Positions 12,965 to 24,600 of a stretch of DNA of 64,000 bases are shown in pieces; position 1 is the first letter of the stretch, and every line of letters begins with the position of its first letter. Origin of the DNA: Chimonanthus salicifolius (taxonomy: Eukaryota > Streptophyta > Magnoliopsida > Laurales > Calycanthaceae); assembly GCA_013350335.1 (NCBI GenBank), contig CM023536.1, forward strand, positions 9,444,207 to 9,508,206, in the 5' to 3' direction. The notes under the pieces were generated by a model that was not told the origin of the DNA, ran no database searches, and worked only from the letters and a program-made list of their open reading frames with translations. The position numbers and the translations under genes are program-made.

Positions 12965-13650
12965 GATGACAAAAAAGGTTCTTACATTTAAGTCATTTTG
13001 CACAATCAAGTTAAATATACGAGGAACACATTTTACACGAAAGAATTTACCCCGTTTTAACAACATTTCTTTTCAAGAATGAGTATCCATGAGATTCTCA
13101 ACAATTGTTTTGTTATTTGTAGTATTATCCAATGTGATTGTACATATATAGTTGATATCATATTCAACCAAACATCTTTCTATCATATCAACAATAACTA
13201 TTCCATTGTGTGGGGCTGGGAATCATAAAAAAATTAAGTATTTTGTTGTCTAACTATCATTTGTTGTCGTTAAAATGAGTAATGAGACTTAACTATTCCA
13301 AAGTTTGGTTGAAAGCCCATAAATCGATTCTTAAAAGAAATATGCTTACATCACCATCTTTTCTTTAACATTGTAAAATGTAAGAAAATAGAAGTTCCAA
13401 CCTAACTATTATAATTGTCAATTCTTTTCGTACTTTGTTCCATATTAAAAGTATAAGTAAAAGGCCTCCTCACACTCCACCATCACATCTTCTTCTTCGA
13501 ACTTGCCACACGAAGGAAATACATCTTCTTATATGATGTTTGAGAGTGCTAGTTTCACTTTTTGAAAGAGCTTTAAAGCTTTCATTGCAATATTTGCAAA
13601 TTACCTTTAATTCATCACTCTTAATTTAGTTATCACTAGTGGCAACTGAA
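12965..13650 (-). pseudogene. hAT transposase N-terminal half, decayed (unit 1)
   Basis: Minus-strand translation in broken frames gives a BED finger (ICKYCNESFKAL, then TSTLKHHIRRC) and then catalytic-region stretches equivalent to the better-preserved unit 2 copy. Several stops and frameshifts; not expressible as a transposase. Confidence 0.65.
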
Positions 13651-14369
13651 CAATCTCCCAAACTTAGAAATTTTGGTATTGGATCCTAACACCTAATTAA
13701 ACATTAAACACAATAATTAATCAACTATGATAAATATATAAATAAATTTAGAAAAAATGAATTAAATAATAAAGAACTATCAACGAGAGAAAGATAAATC
13801 TTACTTCAACGCTAAGATCATTATAGTTTGATGCCATTACACTATTTTTACAAAGTCACTTTAAAAATAAACAATAAAAAAGTCACTGTATGTAAAAATT
13901 TACATCACAGTCATCATGGACATCTTCAACATCAGTCACATCTTATATCTTTGATCCCTTAAAAAATAAGGATGTATATATGGAATTCCAATAACATAAT
14001 AAGTTAAATCATTTTACTCGAAAATCACTTAATATTATGCATATTTGAATCTGATCTGAATTTTACATTGGATCTGAACCAAACCAAACCAAACCAACAA
14101 CTAGAATGGCATTAACGTAATTATAAATAAAATTAATGAAGTCTAAATGAATGAGATGCTAATTTCCAGACCACGCAAGTTTTTTAATCCAAGTCCAAAT
14201 CTGAATTCCACAACGTATATATAGTGCCTTTGCATCTTTAGTTAAAAGTTAAATTCCAAGTTTTATAAAAAAAAAAAAATTGCTCACATATTTTAACTGT
14301 TCTCCTTGGGCAGATAGTGCAGTCACAATTTCCTTTAGTTGCTTATTCGTATAAAAAAAAATTATTGTC

Positions 14370-14525
14370 AAGATATCGGTCGAGAAACTTCTCTCACTTA
14401 ATTTTTTTAATTAAAACCTGAGATATCAGCCAATATCGATGATATATATTGGATATCGATCGATATTTCAAATATCGGCCGATACGATATATATCGACTG
14501 ATATATCAAGATATTAAAATTCAAG
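14370..14525. repeat. ATATCGGCCGATAT-rich relic (unit 1)
   Basis: Repeated palindromic ATATCGGCCGATA and GATATCGATCGATAT variants, as in the hAT MITE at 49522-50458. A shortened version is at 20130-20215 in unit 2. Confidence 0.5.
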
Positions 14526-15096
14526 ATATACAAGATTTATTTCCCTGACCACAACACTCTCCACCTCCAATAGGAGAAAATACAACAGAAATTAATACTT
14601 CATACACATTAACTTATATGCTACCCATATATATTAACTTAAATGCCAATGAAAAGGTGGAAGAGGTTTTTTGAAAAAAGAAAGACGAGAAGAAAAGATG
14701 TAATAAAAGAGACAGAGACATGAACTCAAGAGAGGGTTATTATTAGATGAAATTAAGAAGAAGTTACTCAATCTCATCCAAAGGTTAGTTACTCAATCTA
14801 ATCCAAATTCTACCGTGCAAACGCTAACTAAATCTCATATCCCTCACCAACGCCTTCTCTCCTCTTCGATCGACACCACCGAAGCCCTACATCTCTCATC
14901 CTCTCTCCCTCTCTTCCGCTCTCTCCCAGTCATATAATCCCACTCTTTGTTTCTTTCCTTTCTCTCTCTCTCCTTGCTGCCCGCCGTCCTGACCAATGGT
15001 CACTGTTCAGACCGATTACAACTACCGCTGATCTCTTCCTCTTCTTTCACGCAGGCAAGTCTTTCCCCCATTTTTCCACCTTTGCCTCGTGAAGAG

Positions 15097-16133
15097 CAGA
15101 TCAGGCTCCGGCCCTGGACTTATGCGAACTACCCAAATGAATAAGACTTCTAAGTCGAGTTCAATTTTTAAATTCTTAAACCTTCTTCTATATTATTAAT
15201 TTATTTTAATATTTATTTTATTAGCAAGTGAATCCGTGTTGCAATGGTAGCGTATTTCACTTTGAAAGTTCAATTCATATTAAGATCAATTTTTCAACTT
15301 CTTACCCAATGTCCTTAAACATTTTACAATTTCTTATAAATATTTTTCAACTTCTTACTCCATTTCATAAACTTTATGTAATTTCTTATAAATTTTTTTT
15401 CCAAATTTTAAATCTATAATTCTAATTAAATGAATTAAGCATCATGATAAAAATCATTTATTCTGTAGTTTTATTTTTCTTTTAAAAATTAAAAATTGAG
15501 ATGATTAATTGACTCTATTATAAGATTAAAATGATTATATAAAGGTCAGATTTTAACTAATCATTATTCTTATCATTTTTTCAGAAATTTAAAAAAAGTG
15601 TGACTTAAAGAAGTCCCTAAATGAGGAAACTTAGTATCTACTCTAATATAGATGGTTGAATGGAAAGAAAATAAGTTTAAATTTGAACGACTATTTTGTG
15701 CGTTATAATTTATTTGTGAGTGATAATTTTTAATATAATTTTACTTTATAAGTTGCTTTAAATGCATTATATACTTTACCATGTAAACTACTCTTTTTAA
15801 ATATAATAAAATAGTAATAAAAAATAAAAAATCAATATGCATGACACAAATGGAAATTAAATTTGTCACATAAAAGATTGAATAGATTAGCTATCTTATC
15901 TAATTGAAAAAGATATGTTAAAACAACTTAAATATAGTAATTTAATTAGTAATTTTGTATTTCAAAATTTGAGAAAAATAAATTTTAAATAATACTTTGT
16001 TATAAATTTGATTATGATATTTTATTTGAATGTTTTGTAAAAAAAAAATATGATTTTATTTTTTGTGAGTCTATAAAAAGCCCATCTTAAGAGTTCACAT
16101 AGGGTCTCTGAAATCTCAGGGCCGGCTCTGCTT
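15097..16133 (+). mobile_element. hAT remnant within duplication unit 2
   Basis: The duplicate of 9551-10584. The termini are better preserved here (CAGGCTCCGGCCCTGG, and CAGAGCCGGCCCTGAG as complement of the right end). Flanks GTGAAGAG/ATGAAGAG as in unit 1. Confidence 0.6.
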
Positions 16134-16339
16134 ATGAAGAGAACTCCATTTCTATGTTGGCGAGTTTCAAATTTAGTTTTGATAGACCTTTTAACTTCGT
16201 TTTTATTTTGGTTTAAAGCTCAAATTTTAATATCCTCTTCTAAAACATGTATTATTGTATATAGTGGTAGTTTCACTTTGTGCATCTAGATCTGACCATG
16301 TAAGCTGCATTTCAACATATAAAAATACCACCAACTACT

Positions 16340-16546
16340 AACACACAAGGACTGGCGTAATGGTCAAGAAGCTCCTTTTATGAAAGGAGGTCTTAAATTC
16401 GATTTTTGGTTATTTCCCATAAGATTACTCTTCATCACTTGAGTCTGGTCTAATTGTGTAGGAAAGTATGTATATGCCCCAAAAGATTAGTCGACTAAAA
16501 TCACTTACACATGAGACACTTAGACACCTTTACTCATAAAAAAGTT
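16340..16546 (+). mobile_element. SINE family A (unit 2 copy)
   Basis: The duplicate of 10791-10997 with the same ACCAACTACT target duplications at 16330-16339 and 16547-16556, so the SINE was inserted before the segmental duplication. Confidence 0.85.
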
Positions 16547-17972
16547 ACCAACTACTCTATCTATTGCCTGAAGTTCCTCTGTTCATATTGATAACAGCAG
16601 AATCATCTTTATTCATCCATAGAAGAGCCAAGGATTTGATGGCTAGATTCTTGCAATGTGGGAGATTTTGTAGCCATGGTTCATCTCCAAAGTGGGGGCA
16701 ACATGTAAACTATTTGGTTTATTGTGGGTATTTCTTACAAATTACATAATGGTGTCAGTTTCTGAAGGGTTGGGTAATGCTTACAATTGGATAAGATTCA
16801 TTTAAAACTGGGGAAAACCCCGAAAAGTATATAGAAATAAGCTCAAATCATGAGTAGAGAGAAAATAAGAAGGAAAGCCAGCAGCCCGGGCAAGGCAAAG
16901 AACCCCGCCTCGAAGAAAAACTATAAATCAGCAAAGACTCCTTCAAAAAATAAATAGAAAGGGAGTGTTCAATCTATTAATCCAACCTTTAAAATTTAAA
17001 AAGGTGTCATTATTTTTTGTAATGTACAAGTGTTTGATTTTAAGACAATTGATGAGGTCAGTAACAAGTATGAGTTTTGAGGTGCCACTGACACGAAGAG
17101 GGGAATGCTTCAGTTTTGATGCAATTAGAAGGGCCATCTCAGAGTTTTGCAGTGGCTTAGTATGGAAGTAATTCTTGATCGAATCGGTGCTCAAACCTCA
17201 ATGAAAGATGGGGTTATAGTTTCTGCCCTGTATACCCAAAGCCCAATCCTGTGCCCAGTCAACCCGATCCCTTTTGGTATCTTTTGCTTTACATGGTTCT
17301 ATTTCATTTTTAATGATTAAATTATTTAATGAGTTAAATTAAGAATTTTATTTATTTATTCCATTGGTTTGGACACCAAGTGGATTGTTTTATAATAATA
17401 ATAATAATGATGATAATAAATAAAGAAATAAAAAATTATTTACAGAAAAGGGACCTTCCGTCCAAGTTTCAACAGAATCCCAAACCCCCCATTTGATCAT
17501 CAGTTCACCATTTCACTCTATTGCTCTCTTTATGAGGCTTTTTATCTAATATGAAGGCATTTTATTTCTTTTGCAGATGAACAATTTGCTCAAAGGGAAC
17601 AAGTTAAAACATGTGAGCATTTTATTTTTTGAAACATAGAATTTAACTTTTAACTAAATATGCAAATGGGTCTGATGTGGGTCAAATGGGCACTACATAT
17701 ACATCTGTATAGCGTGTGGAATTCAGTTTTGGACTTGGATTAAAAAACTTGCATGGGCATGTCATTCATTTAGATTTCATTAATTTTATTTATAATTATG
17801 TTAATGCCATTCTAGTTACTTGGTTTGGTTCTTGTGTTTTTTTATGTATCTTTGGATCCAATGTAAATTTCAGATCAGATTTTAAGTGATTTTTGAGTAA
17901 GTTGATTTGACTTATTGCTTTAGTGTTAGTACATATACACCCTTATTTTTAACTAAGCAAAGATATAAGATA

Positions 17973-18147
17973 CTCCATGTCCTAAATTAGTTGTCTTATA
18001 TGGATTTTGAAATTGTCCCAAAATTGTTGTCTCATTTATATAGGAATAGTATAAAGTATGTTGAAAATGGATGAGATCATAAGAAGTGTTAGCCTTATAT
18101 AAAGAGTTCCTTAAAAAATACAAATTTTTCAAATGAAACGGAGGGAG
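17973..18147. mobile_element. Stowaway-type MITE, 175 bp
   Basis: The ends CTCCATGTCCTAAATTAG and (complement) CTCCCTCCGTTTCATTTG are Stowaway (Tc1/mariner-derived) terminal repeats, flanked by TA. The unit 1 copy lacks it, giving an empty site. Exact excision reproduces unit 1 if the 9-bp flank TATAAGATA is collapsed to one copy, so either the duplication is 9 bp or TA plus a 7-bp slippage. Confidence 0.85.
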
Positions 18148-18699
18148 TATAAGATATAAGATGTGACTGATATTGAAGATATCCATGACGACCCTCATCT
18201 GATGGGGGTGCACTTATAATGCAAATTTAATTAAATTTTTACATGTAGTGATTTTTTATTGGTTATTTTTACACTGCCTTTACGAAAACAGTAAAATGGA
18301 ATCACATAATGATGATGTTGATGTTGAAGTAAGATTTATTTTCTTTTCTTGGTAGTTATTTATTATTTAACTTTTTTTCCTATATTTATCATAGCTGATT
18401 AGTTATTGTGTTTAATGTTTAATTAAGTGTTAAAATCCAATAATGCTCCCATGAATGACAAGGCCAAAATTTCGACTAGAGGAGATTGTTCAGTTGCCAC
18501 TAGTGGTAAGTAAAAAGAAAGGACATGTACTAAAATCATTTGTTTAGCAATATTTTATTAGAGACCATAAAACTAAGGGTGATGATTTAAAGGCAATTTG
18601 CAAATATTTCCATGAAAACTTTAAAGCCTTTTTGAAAAGTGGAACTACCATTCTCAAGCGTCATATGACAAGATGTCTTTCCTTTGTGTGCCAAGTTCG

Positions 18700-19400
18700 A
18701 GGCTCGGTATAAAGATGACAAAAAAGGTTTTTACATTTAAGTCATTTTGCACAATCAAGTTAATTATACGAGAAACACATTTTACACGAAAGAATTTACT
18801 GCGTAGTAACGATATTTCTTTTCAAGAAAGTGTCTCCATGAGTTCTCAACAGCTGTCTTGTTATTTGTAGCATTATCCAATGTGATTGTGCATATATTGT
18901 TGATATCATATTTAACCAAATATCTCTCAATCATATCAACAATAACTATGTCACTGTGTGGGGTTGGAACCATACAAAAATTAAGTATCTTCTTGTCTAA
19001 CTATCATTTGTTGTCGTTAAAATGAGTCGTGAGACTTGACTATTCCAAAGTTTGGTTGGAAGCCCATAAATCGATCGGTAATGAAATATGCTTACATCAC
19101 CATCTTTTCTTTAAGATTGTAAAATGTAAAAAAATAGAAGTTCCAACCTAACTATCATAATTGTCAATTCTTTTCGTGTTTGTTCTATATTAAAAGTAGA
19201 AGTAAAAGGCCTCCTCCCACTCCATCATCACATCTTCTTTTTCGAACTTGTCACACGAAGGAAAGACATCTTATATGACGTTTGAGAGAGCTAGTTCCAC
19301 TTTACGAATAAGTTTTAAAGCTTTCATCGCAATATTTGCAAATTGCCCTTAAATCATCACCCTTAGTTTAGTTACCACTATTGGCAACTGAACAATCTCC
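18700..19400 (-). pseudogene. hAT transposase N-terminal half, decayed (unit 2)
   Basis: The minus strand shows, in order, a BED finger (ICKYCDESFKAY, SGTSSLKRHIRC), a readable block 18973-18782 with PHSDIVIVDMIERYL then ICTITLDNATNN (the hAT TxDNAxxN catalytic-region motif), and CVSRIINLIVQNDL (the hAT C/HxxHxLNLIVQ motif). Multiple stops and frameshifts. It continues into the inverted left arm. Confidence 0.75.
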
Positions 19401-20465
19401 CAAACTCAGAAATTTTGGTATTGGATCTTAACACCTATTTAAACATTAAATACAATAATTAATCAACTATGATAAATACATAAATAAATCTAGAAAAAAT
19501 GACCGAGAGAAAGATAAATCTTACTTCAACATGAACATCATCGTTTTGCGATAACATTATACTATTTTTACAAAGGCACTTCAAAAGTAAGCAATAAAAA
19601 ATTACTGCACGTAAAAATTTACATCACGGTCATCATGGGCATCTTCAACATCAGTTACATTTTATATCCTTGATTAGTTAAAAATAAGGATGCATAAGGA
19701 ATTCCACTAACATAATAAGTCAAATCATCTTACTCGAAAATCACTTTATATTTTGCATATTTGAATCTGATCTGAATTTTACATTGGATCCGAACCAAAC
19801 CAAACCAACAACTAGAATGGCATTAAGGTAATTATAAATAAAATTAATGAAATCTAAATGAATGAGATGCTAATTTCCAACCCACCAAGTTTTTTAATCC
19901 AAGTCCAAATCTGAATTCCACACAGATATATATGTAGTGCCCTCGCATCTTTAGTTAAAAGTTAAATTCCATGTTTTTTTTAAAAAAAAAATTGCTCACA
20001 TATTCTAACTGTTCTCCTTAGGCAGATAGTGCAGTCACAATGTCTTTTAGTTGCTTACTCGTATCCAAAAGAAATAAAATGCCTTTGTATTAGAGAAGAA
20101 ACCACAATCAGGGGTCCAAATCCCGATATCAGCCAAGAAAATTTTCTTACTTAATTTTTTTTAATTAAAATTTGAGATATCGGAGATATATATCAGCCGA
20201 TATATCAAGGTGTTAATTTATTTCCCTGGCCACAGCACGCTCCACCTCCAATAGTAGAAAATACAACAGAAATTAAAACTACTTCATACCCATACGCATT
20301 AACTTATATGCTACCATATATATATTAACTTAAATGCTAAAATGCTACTCATAGACATTAACTTAAATGCTAATGAAAAGGTAGAAGAGTTTTTTTTTGG
20401 AAAAAAAAAAAGATGAGGAGAAGAAAAGTACGTAAGGAGAGAGACAGAGAAATGAATTTAAAAGA

Positions 20466-20640
20466 GCGTTGACTTAACGGTTAAGAAGCTCCCTTTATGA
20501 AGGGTGGTCTTAAATTCACTTCATGTTAACACACTTGGGGCCACTCGCTATAGTTATTTATTCGGTGTCGGATTGAGCAGCTTGCATAAGCCTCAAAAAC
20601 TAATCATGTTAAAATGCTCCCTGATCAAATACTGAAACTC
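20466..20640 (+). mobile_element. SINE family A-like copy
   Basis: The head GACTTAACGGTTAAGAAGCTC plus B-box-like GGTCTTAAATTCA and a diverged tail CCTCAAAAACTAATCATG. It abuts the end of the tandem duplication, so it may mark or have sealed the breakpoint. TSD not found. Confidence 0.55.
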
Positions 20641-21656
20641 AAAAACTTGTTGGGGACCGAGGTAGCAGAAATCAGATGGTACCCACAAAGTTTTTTGGGT
20701 CGGGTCATGCGGATCGGATAAGAGCCGGACCCAAGTTTCACACCTAAGGAAATTAGGAAATCTAAACAAGCCCGAGCCTTTGAGCCGAACGGGAAGCCCA
20801 AAATTCTTGAACCCGATCCCAAAATAATTTTTTTAAAGGGCATTCCAAGCACATAGACTTCCGTTGGCCAGCCACTGAACATTTTTTGTGAAGGTTATTC
20901 CCATTTTGCCTCATCTGTCTAGAGAGTTTGCAGATGGAAAACACCTGATTGAAATCAAGTCCCATCAGATCTATGGAAGTTCAGAAATGAAACAAGATAA
21001 GAAGATAGAATCAAGTTCAGATCTTAACCAAAGTACAAAAAAGGTGGGCGTAGTGTAGTAGTGATCGAAGAGAGAGAGATGAAAAACAGGAATCGAGAGG
21101 GAATCCAGACTTGCAGCCATGAAATCTTCATGAGAGAATAAGCCTAAAAGATTCTTTTACGATTTCTTGATTTTATAATTGGCTGTGTGTTCTTTTATTA
21201 AAACTAAGGTTACTAATGAAGAAAATTAGGCTAAATAGATATACTTCACAGTTCACACCATATACAATGGGCCGGGTTTCAAGCTTCGGGCTTGAATATA
21301 TAAGTCGAGTCCGGCCCAATTTATTATCTGGCTTTTAAATTTTGTTCAAGTTAGCCCGATTGACAAACGGGCTATAAATTTATTCTAATCTCGCTTTTTC
21401 TTGAACCGACTTCTTTGGGCTTTCGGACTATATTCCCATCTTTATTTACATCTCAAATCAAATGGTCCACCAAAATCCAAGGTAGTCGACTAATTAAATA
21501 ATTCAAATCTATATGGAACCATTAAATAATTTCTTAAAGCAAAATTCATCAAAACAAATCTAAATCAGTTATTCATTCATATATAATTTGCATTATTAAA
21601 CAAATCGTTTAAATCCAAATGAATAATTGCAATGGCCTAAAGAATCCAAAATAGTA
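20641..21656. other. Spacer with fragments of GGGTCGGG-type MITEs
   Basis: 20685-20750 has the right end of the MITE family at 7141 (GGGTCGGGTCATGCGGATC then CCCAAGTTTCACACCTAA). 21270-21420 has a different GGGCCGGG-rich stretch. No gene. Confidence 0.45.
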
Positions 21657-21665
21657 CCTAAGTTG

Positions 21666-22496
21666 GGTCAGCTATACATGCACTCGAGTTTTCTTTCTCT
21701 ACACACTCATTTTCAAAACTTCCGGTGAAATTACTCTTTTCCCCATCACTTTTTAAGAAAAAATCATTCTTCCGCATCATTCGAACCATTTTTTGTTCGT
21801 TCGAACGAACTTTTTGAATGCATCTTCTTTGGACGCATCTTCTTTGGACGAACATCATTCTAACCATTTTTTGTTCGGTTTTTCGAATGCACCTCCTTCG
21901 AAAGATTTTTTGTTTCAGTATGTGGTTGTTAAGTGAAATTTTCAAACGAATTCATTTTTCGACCGATTTATACAAACAAGGTATCAAAATTCATCTACTC
22001 TGAATTTTATGAAATCCGAGACTGATTTTAAATGAAAATAGTATAGTTTTGAACTTCAAAAATCGTACCTAAAGAATTAAGAGGGAATGCCATTTTTTCT
22101 TAATTCTTTAGGTACGATTTTTTAAGTCCAAAATTATACCCTTTCAACTTAAAATCATTTCGGGAATTCATAAAATTCAAAGTAGATGAATTTTGATACT
22201 TTTTTTGTAGAAATCGATCGAGAAATAAATTCGTTTGAAAATCCCACTTCATAGCTCACATACTGAACCAAAAATTCGTTCAAAGGAGTTGCATTCGAAC
22301 TCTTTATTCGAACAAACCAAAAATGGTTCAAATGATATTCGTTTTAAGGAGATGCATTCGAACGAACCAAAAATTATTTGAATGATGTGAAAGAATGATT
22401 TTTTCTTAAAAAATAAAGGGCAAAAGAGTAATTTTATCTGAACTTTTTGAAAATGGATACGTAGCGAAAGAAAACCGGGCGTTTATATGGATGGCT
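21666..22496. mobile_element. Mutator-like non-autonomous element, one palindromic cassette
   Basis: A perfect 9-bp TSD CCTAAGTTG lies at 21657-21665 and 22497-22505, the size made by Mutator-like transposases. Long inverted arms pair around a centre near 22090. The outer arms carry GTTTTCTTTC and CCATTTTCAAAA motifs and GTTCGAACG-rich steps. The inner cassette (ACAAACAAGGTATCAAAATT... and its complement) is the one found three times in 35954-37396. No coding capacity. Confidence 0.85.
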
Positions 22497-22722
22497 CCTA
22501 AGTTGACCCATTTAACATTCATAAAACACTATCATATTATAAAGTATTTTTTTATTTGTAAAACTTATTTTTAATTATTTTTATATACTTAACGTTTTAA
22601 TATATATTTTATTTGTTGATTGAACAATTATATGATGCTTAGAGTGATAGATAATATTTTAATATTATTAAATTATTGTTAAAGTGTGGAACATGTTTAA
22701 ACATCAGTATAGTCTAATAGAA

Positions 22723-24142
22723 GGGTGCCAATATAGACACCGCAAAATCCAGTCACCAGACACCGATTTTGTGATTTTCAGTGAAAATTATCATGCTGCC
22801 CTTCCGTGTATAATCGATCGATCGAATGTGCAGTGCACTTTTCGCGTCGATCTATCGATTACACGAACTGAAGAAAACGATCAGAAAAATATGAAATGAT
22901 TCTGTCGATCGATTGATAGCATTCGATTGATAGCATGCTATCAATCGATCCACAGAATACAGTAATTAAATAAAAAAAAAAATTAAAACTTTAAAGTTGT
23001 TTTTTAACCACTGTATATTTTCAAAATTTCTCAAATTGAATATCCGGACTAATTACGATAACTTGAACAAAATACTTTAAGACTTCAAGGTCTTTTGACA
23101 CTCCCAAATATTTAAAACAGAGTGTTTTACAAATAAGTGTATCCCTAGGGTGTACCAAAAACACATTTAGAAGTGTCAAAAGACCTTGAAGTCTTAAAGT
23201 ATTTTTATCAGGTTATCGTAATTAGTCCGGATATTCAATTTGAAAAATTTTGAAAATACACAGTGGTTAAAAAATAACGTTAAAGTCTTATCTTTCCTTT
23301 AAAACTTTAACATTATTTTTTAAGCACTGTGTATTTTCAAAATTTCTCAAATTGAATATCCGGACTAATTACGATAACCTGATAAAAATACTTTAAGACT
23401 TCAAGGTCTTTTGACACTCCTAAATGTGTTTTCGGCATACCCTAGGGATACCCTTATTTGTAAAACACTCTTTTTTAAACATTTGGGAGTGTCAAAAGAC
23501 CTTGAAGTCTTAAAATATTTTTATCAGGTTATCGTAATTAGTCCGAATATTCAATTTGAGAAATTTTGAAAATACACAGTGCTTAAAAAATAATGTTAAA
23601 GTTTTAAAGGAAAGATAAGACTTTAACGTTATTTTTTAACCACTGTGTATTTTCAAAATTTTTCAAATTAAATATCCAGACTAATTACGATAACCTGATA
23701 AAAATACTTTAAGACTTTAAGGTCTTTTGACACTTCTAAATGTGTTTTTGGTACACCCTAGGGATATCCTTATTTATAAAACACTCTGTTTTTAATATTT
23801 GAGAGTGTCAAAAGACCTTGAAGTTTTAAAGTATTTTGTTCAGGTTATTGTAATTAGTCCGGATATTCAATTTGAGAAATTTTGAAAATATACAGTGGTT
23901 AAAAAACAACTTTAAAATTTTAAATTTTTTTTTTATTTAATTACTGTATCCTGTGGATCGATTGATAGCATGCTATCAATCGATCGACAGAATCATTTCA
24001 CATTTTTCTGATCGTTTTCTTTCGTTCGTGTAATCGATCGATCGACACGAAAAGTGCACTGCACATTCGATCGATCGATTATACACGGAAGGGCAGCATA
24101 GTAATTTCCACTGAAGATTCTGCGGTGTCTATATTGGCACCC
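22723..24142. mobile_element. Mutator-like non-autonomous element with three palindromic cassettes
   Basis: A perfect 9-bp TSD CTAATAGAA (22714-22722, 24143-24151). Terminal inverted repeats of roughly 240-290 bp start GGGTGCCAATATAGACACCG and carry GATCGATCGA motifs. Between them are three tandem palindromes of about 315-bp period (starting near 23010, 23324 and 23641), each with CTTCAAGGTCTTTTGACACT arms and a CCTAGGG-centred asymmetric core. The first core is inverted relative to the second and third. No open frame; a strong fold-back structure. Confidence 0.9.
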
Positions 24143-24215
24143 CTAATAGAATAGTTCCCTTATTTATTTGCTTGCTTAATAGAATAGTTCCCTTGTTTAT
24201 TTGCTTTCTTTTCTT
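24143..24215 (+). repeat. Short tandem repeat, ~35-bp unit, two copies
   Basis: TAATAGAATAGTTCCCTT plus a TTTATTTGCTT tail occurs at 24144 and again about 35 bp later. The first copy includes the TSD of the element to the left. Confidence 0.7.
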
Positions 24216-24489
24216 TATATTTGCACATCAGGTCCCATTTTCAAAAAAAGTCTAATAGAATAGTTTCATCGTATGAATAGTTTTTTAATGTTATATGAAT
24301 AAATTTATAAGCAACCACGTGAAACAAATGACTATAAAAAAATTATTCGCTATGATATGTTGGGAGCTTGACCATTCTTAAATTAAATCTTTAGTCTAAA
24401 TTTAAAAAAGTAAATTATGATGTCTCTAGCTTTAACCGGTGGCTTTGATTTGGACTCGAGCTTCAGAGATGGGTTGACATGGGCGGCCC

Positions 24490-24510
24490 GGATTGGCCCG
24501 GCCCAAGCGA
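24490..24510 (+). promoter_or_regulatory. Site II-like GGCCCA motif upstream of GRXS16
   Basis: The sequence ATTGGCCCGGCCCAAGCG lies about 95 bp before the GRXS16 ATG. GGCCCA (site II, bound by TCP factors) is common in promoters of plant organelle-protein genes. There is no clear TATA box, which suits a housekeeping promoter. Inference from motif only. Confidence 0.45.
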
Positions 24511-24600
24511 TAGTGTAATATCTGGAAGAGTCAATGAACCCAAAAAACACTCGAAAAAATCTCTCGCTGCCCAGTGCCCACTAAATCCCTCTCGGCAGCT

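Larger units (their letters stand above)
11996..14350. mobile_element. Palindromic hAT derivative (unit 1)
   Basis: The left arm (about 11996-12960) and right arm (about 13495-14350) are imperfect inverted copies. For example AACAAGTTAAAACATGTGAG at 12050 pairs with the complement of CTCACATATTTTAACTGTTC near 14284. About 530 bp between them is unpaired and carries more of the transposase on the minus strand. A read-through transcript would fold into a hairpin of roughly 0.9 kb. Confidence 0.75.
9194..14738. repeat. Tandem segmental duplication, unit 1 (~5.5 kb)
   Basis: Nearly collinear with 14739-20465; both begin ATTATTAGATGAAATTAAG. Offset is 5546 bp at the pyrimidine-rich start and 5549 bp near 11015. 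Order inside: a CT-rich stretch resembling a captured 5' leader (9300-9540), a hAT remnant, a SINE, a LINE-tail-like stretch (11260-11665), an ATA microsatellite (11850-11875) and a palindromic hAT derivative. No intact gene. Confidence 0.9.
17545..20090. mobile_element. Palindromic hAT derivative (unit 2)
   Basis: Left arm about 17545-18715, right arm about 19240-20090. The outermost pairing is clear here: GAAGGCATTTTATTTCTTTT at 17562 against the complement of AAAAGAAATAAAATGCCTTT near 20066. A Stowaway MITE interrupts the left arm. Confidence 0.75.
14739..20465. repeat. Tandem segmental duplication, unit 2 (~5.7 kb)
   Basis: The second copy of 9194-14738, abutting it head to tail. It has scattered substitutions and small indels, and is longer mainly because of a Stowaway insertion at 17973-18147. 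It ends at about 20465, where a SINE head begins. Confidence 0.9.

Noticed and set aside
23010..23900. Regularly spaced palindromic repeats resembling a CRISPR array
   Set aside because: The period is about 315 bp, the units are fold-back cassettes inside a TSD-flanked plant transposon, there are no spacers, and the genome is eukaryotic.
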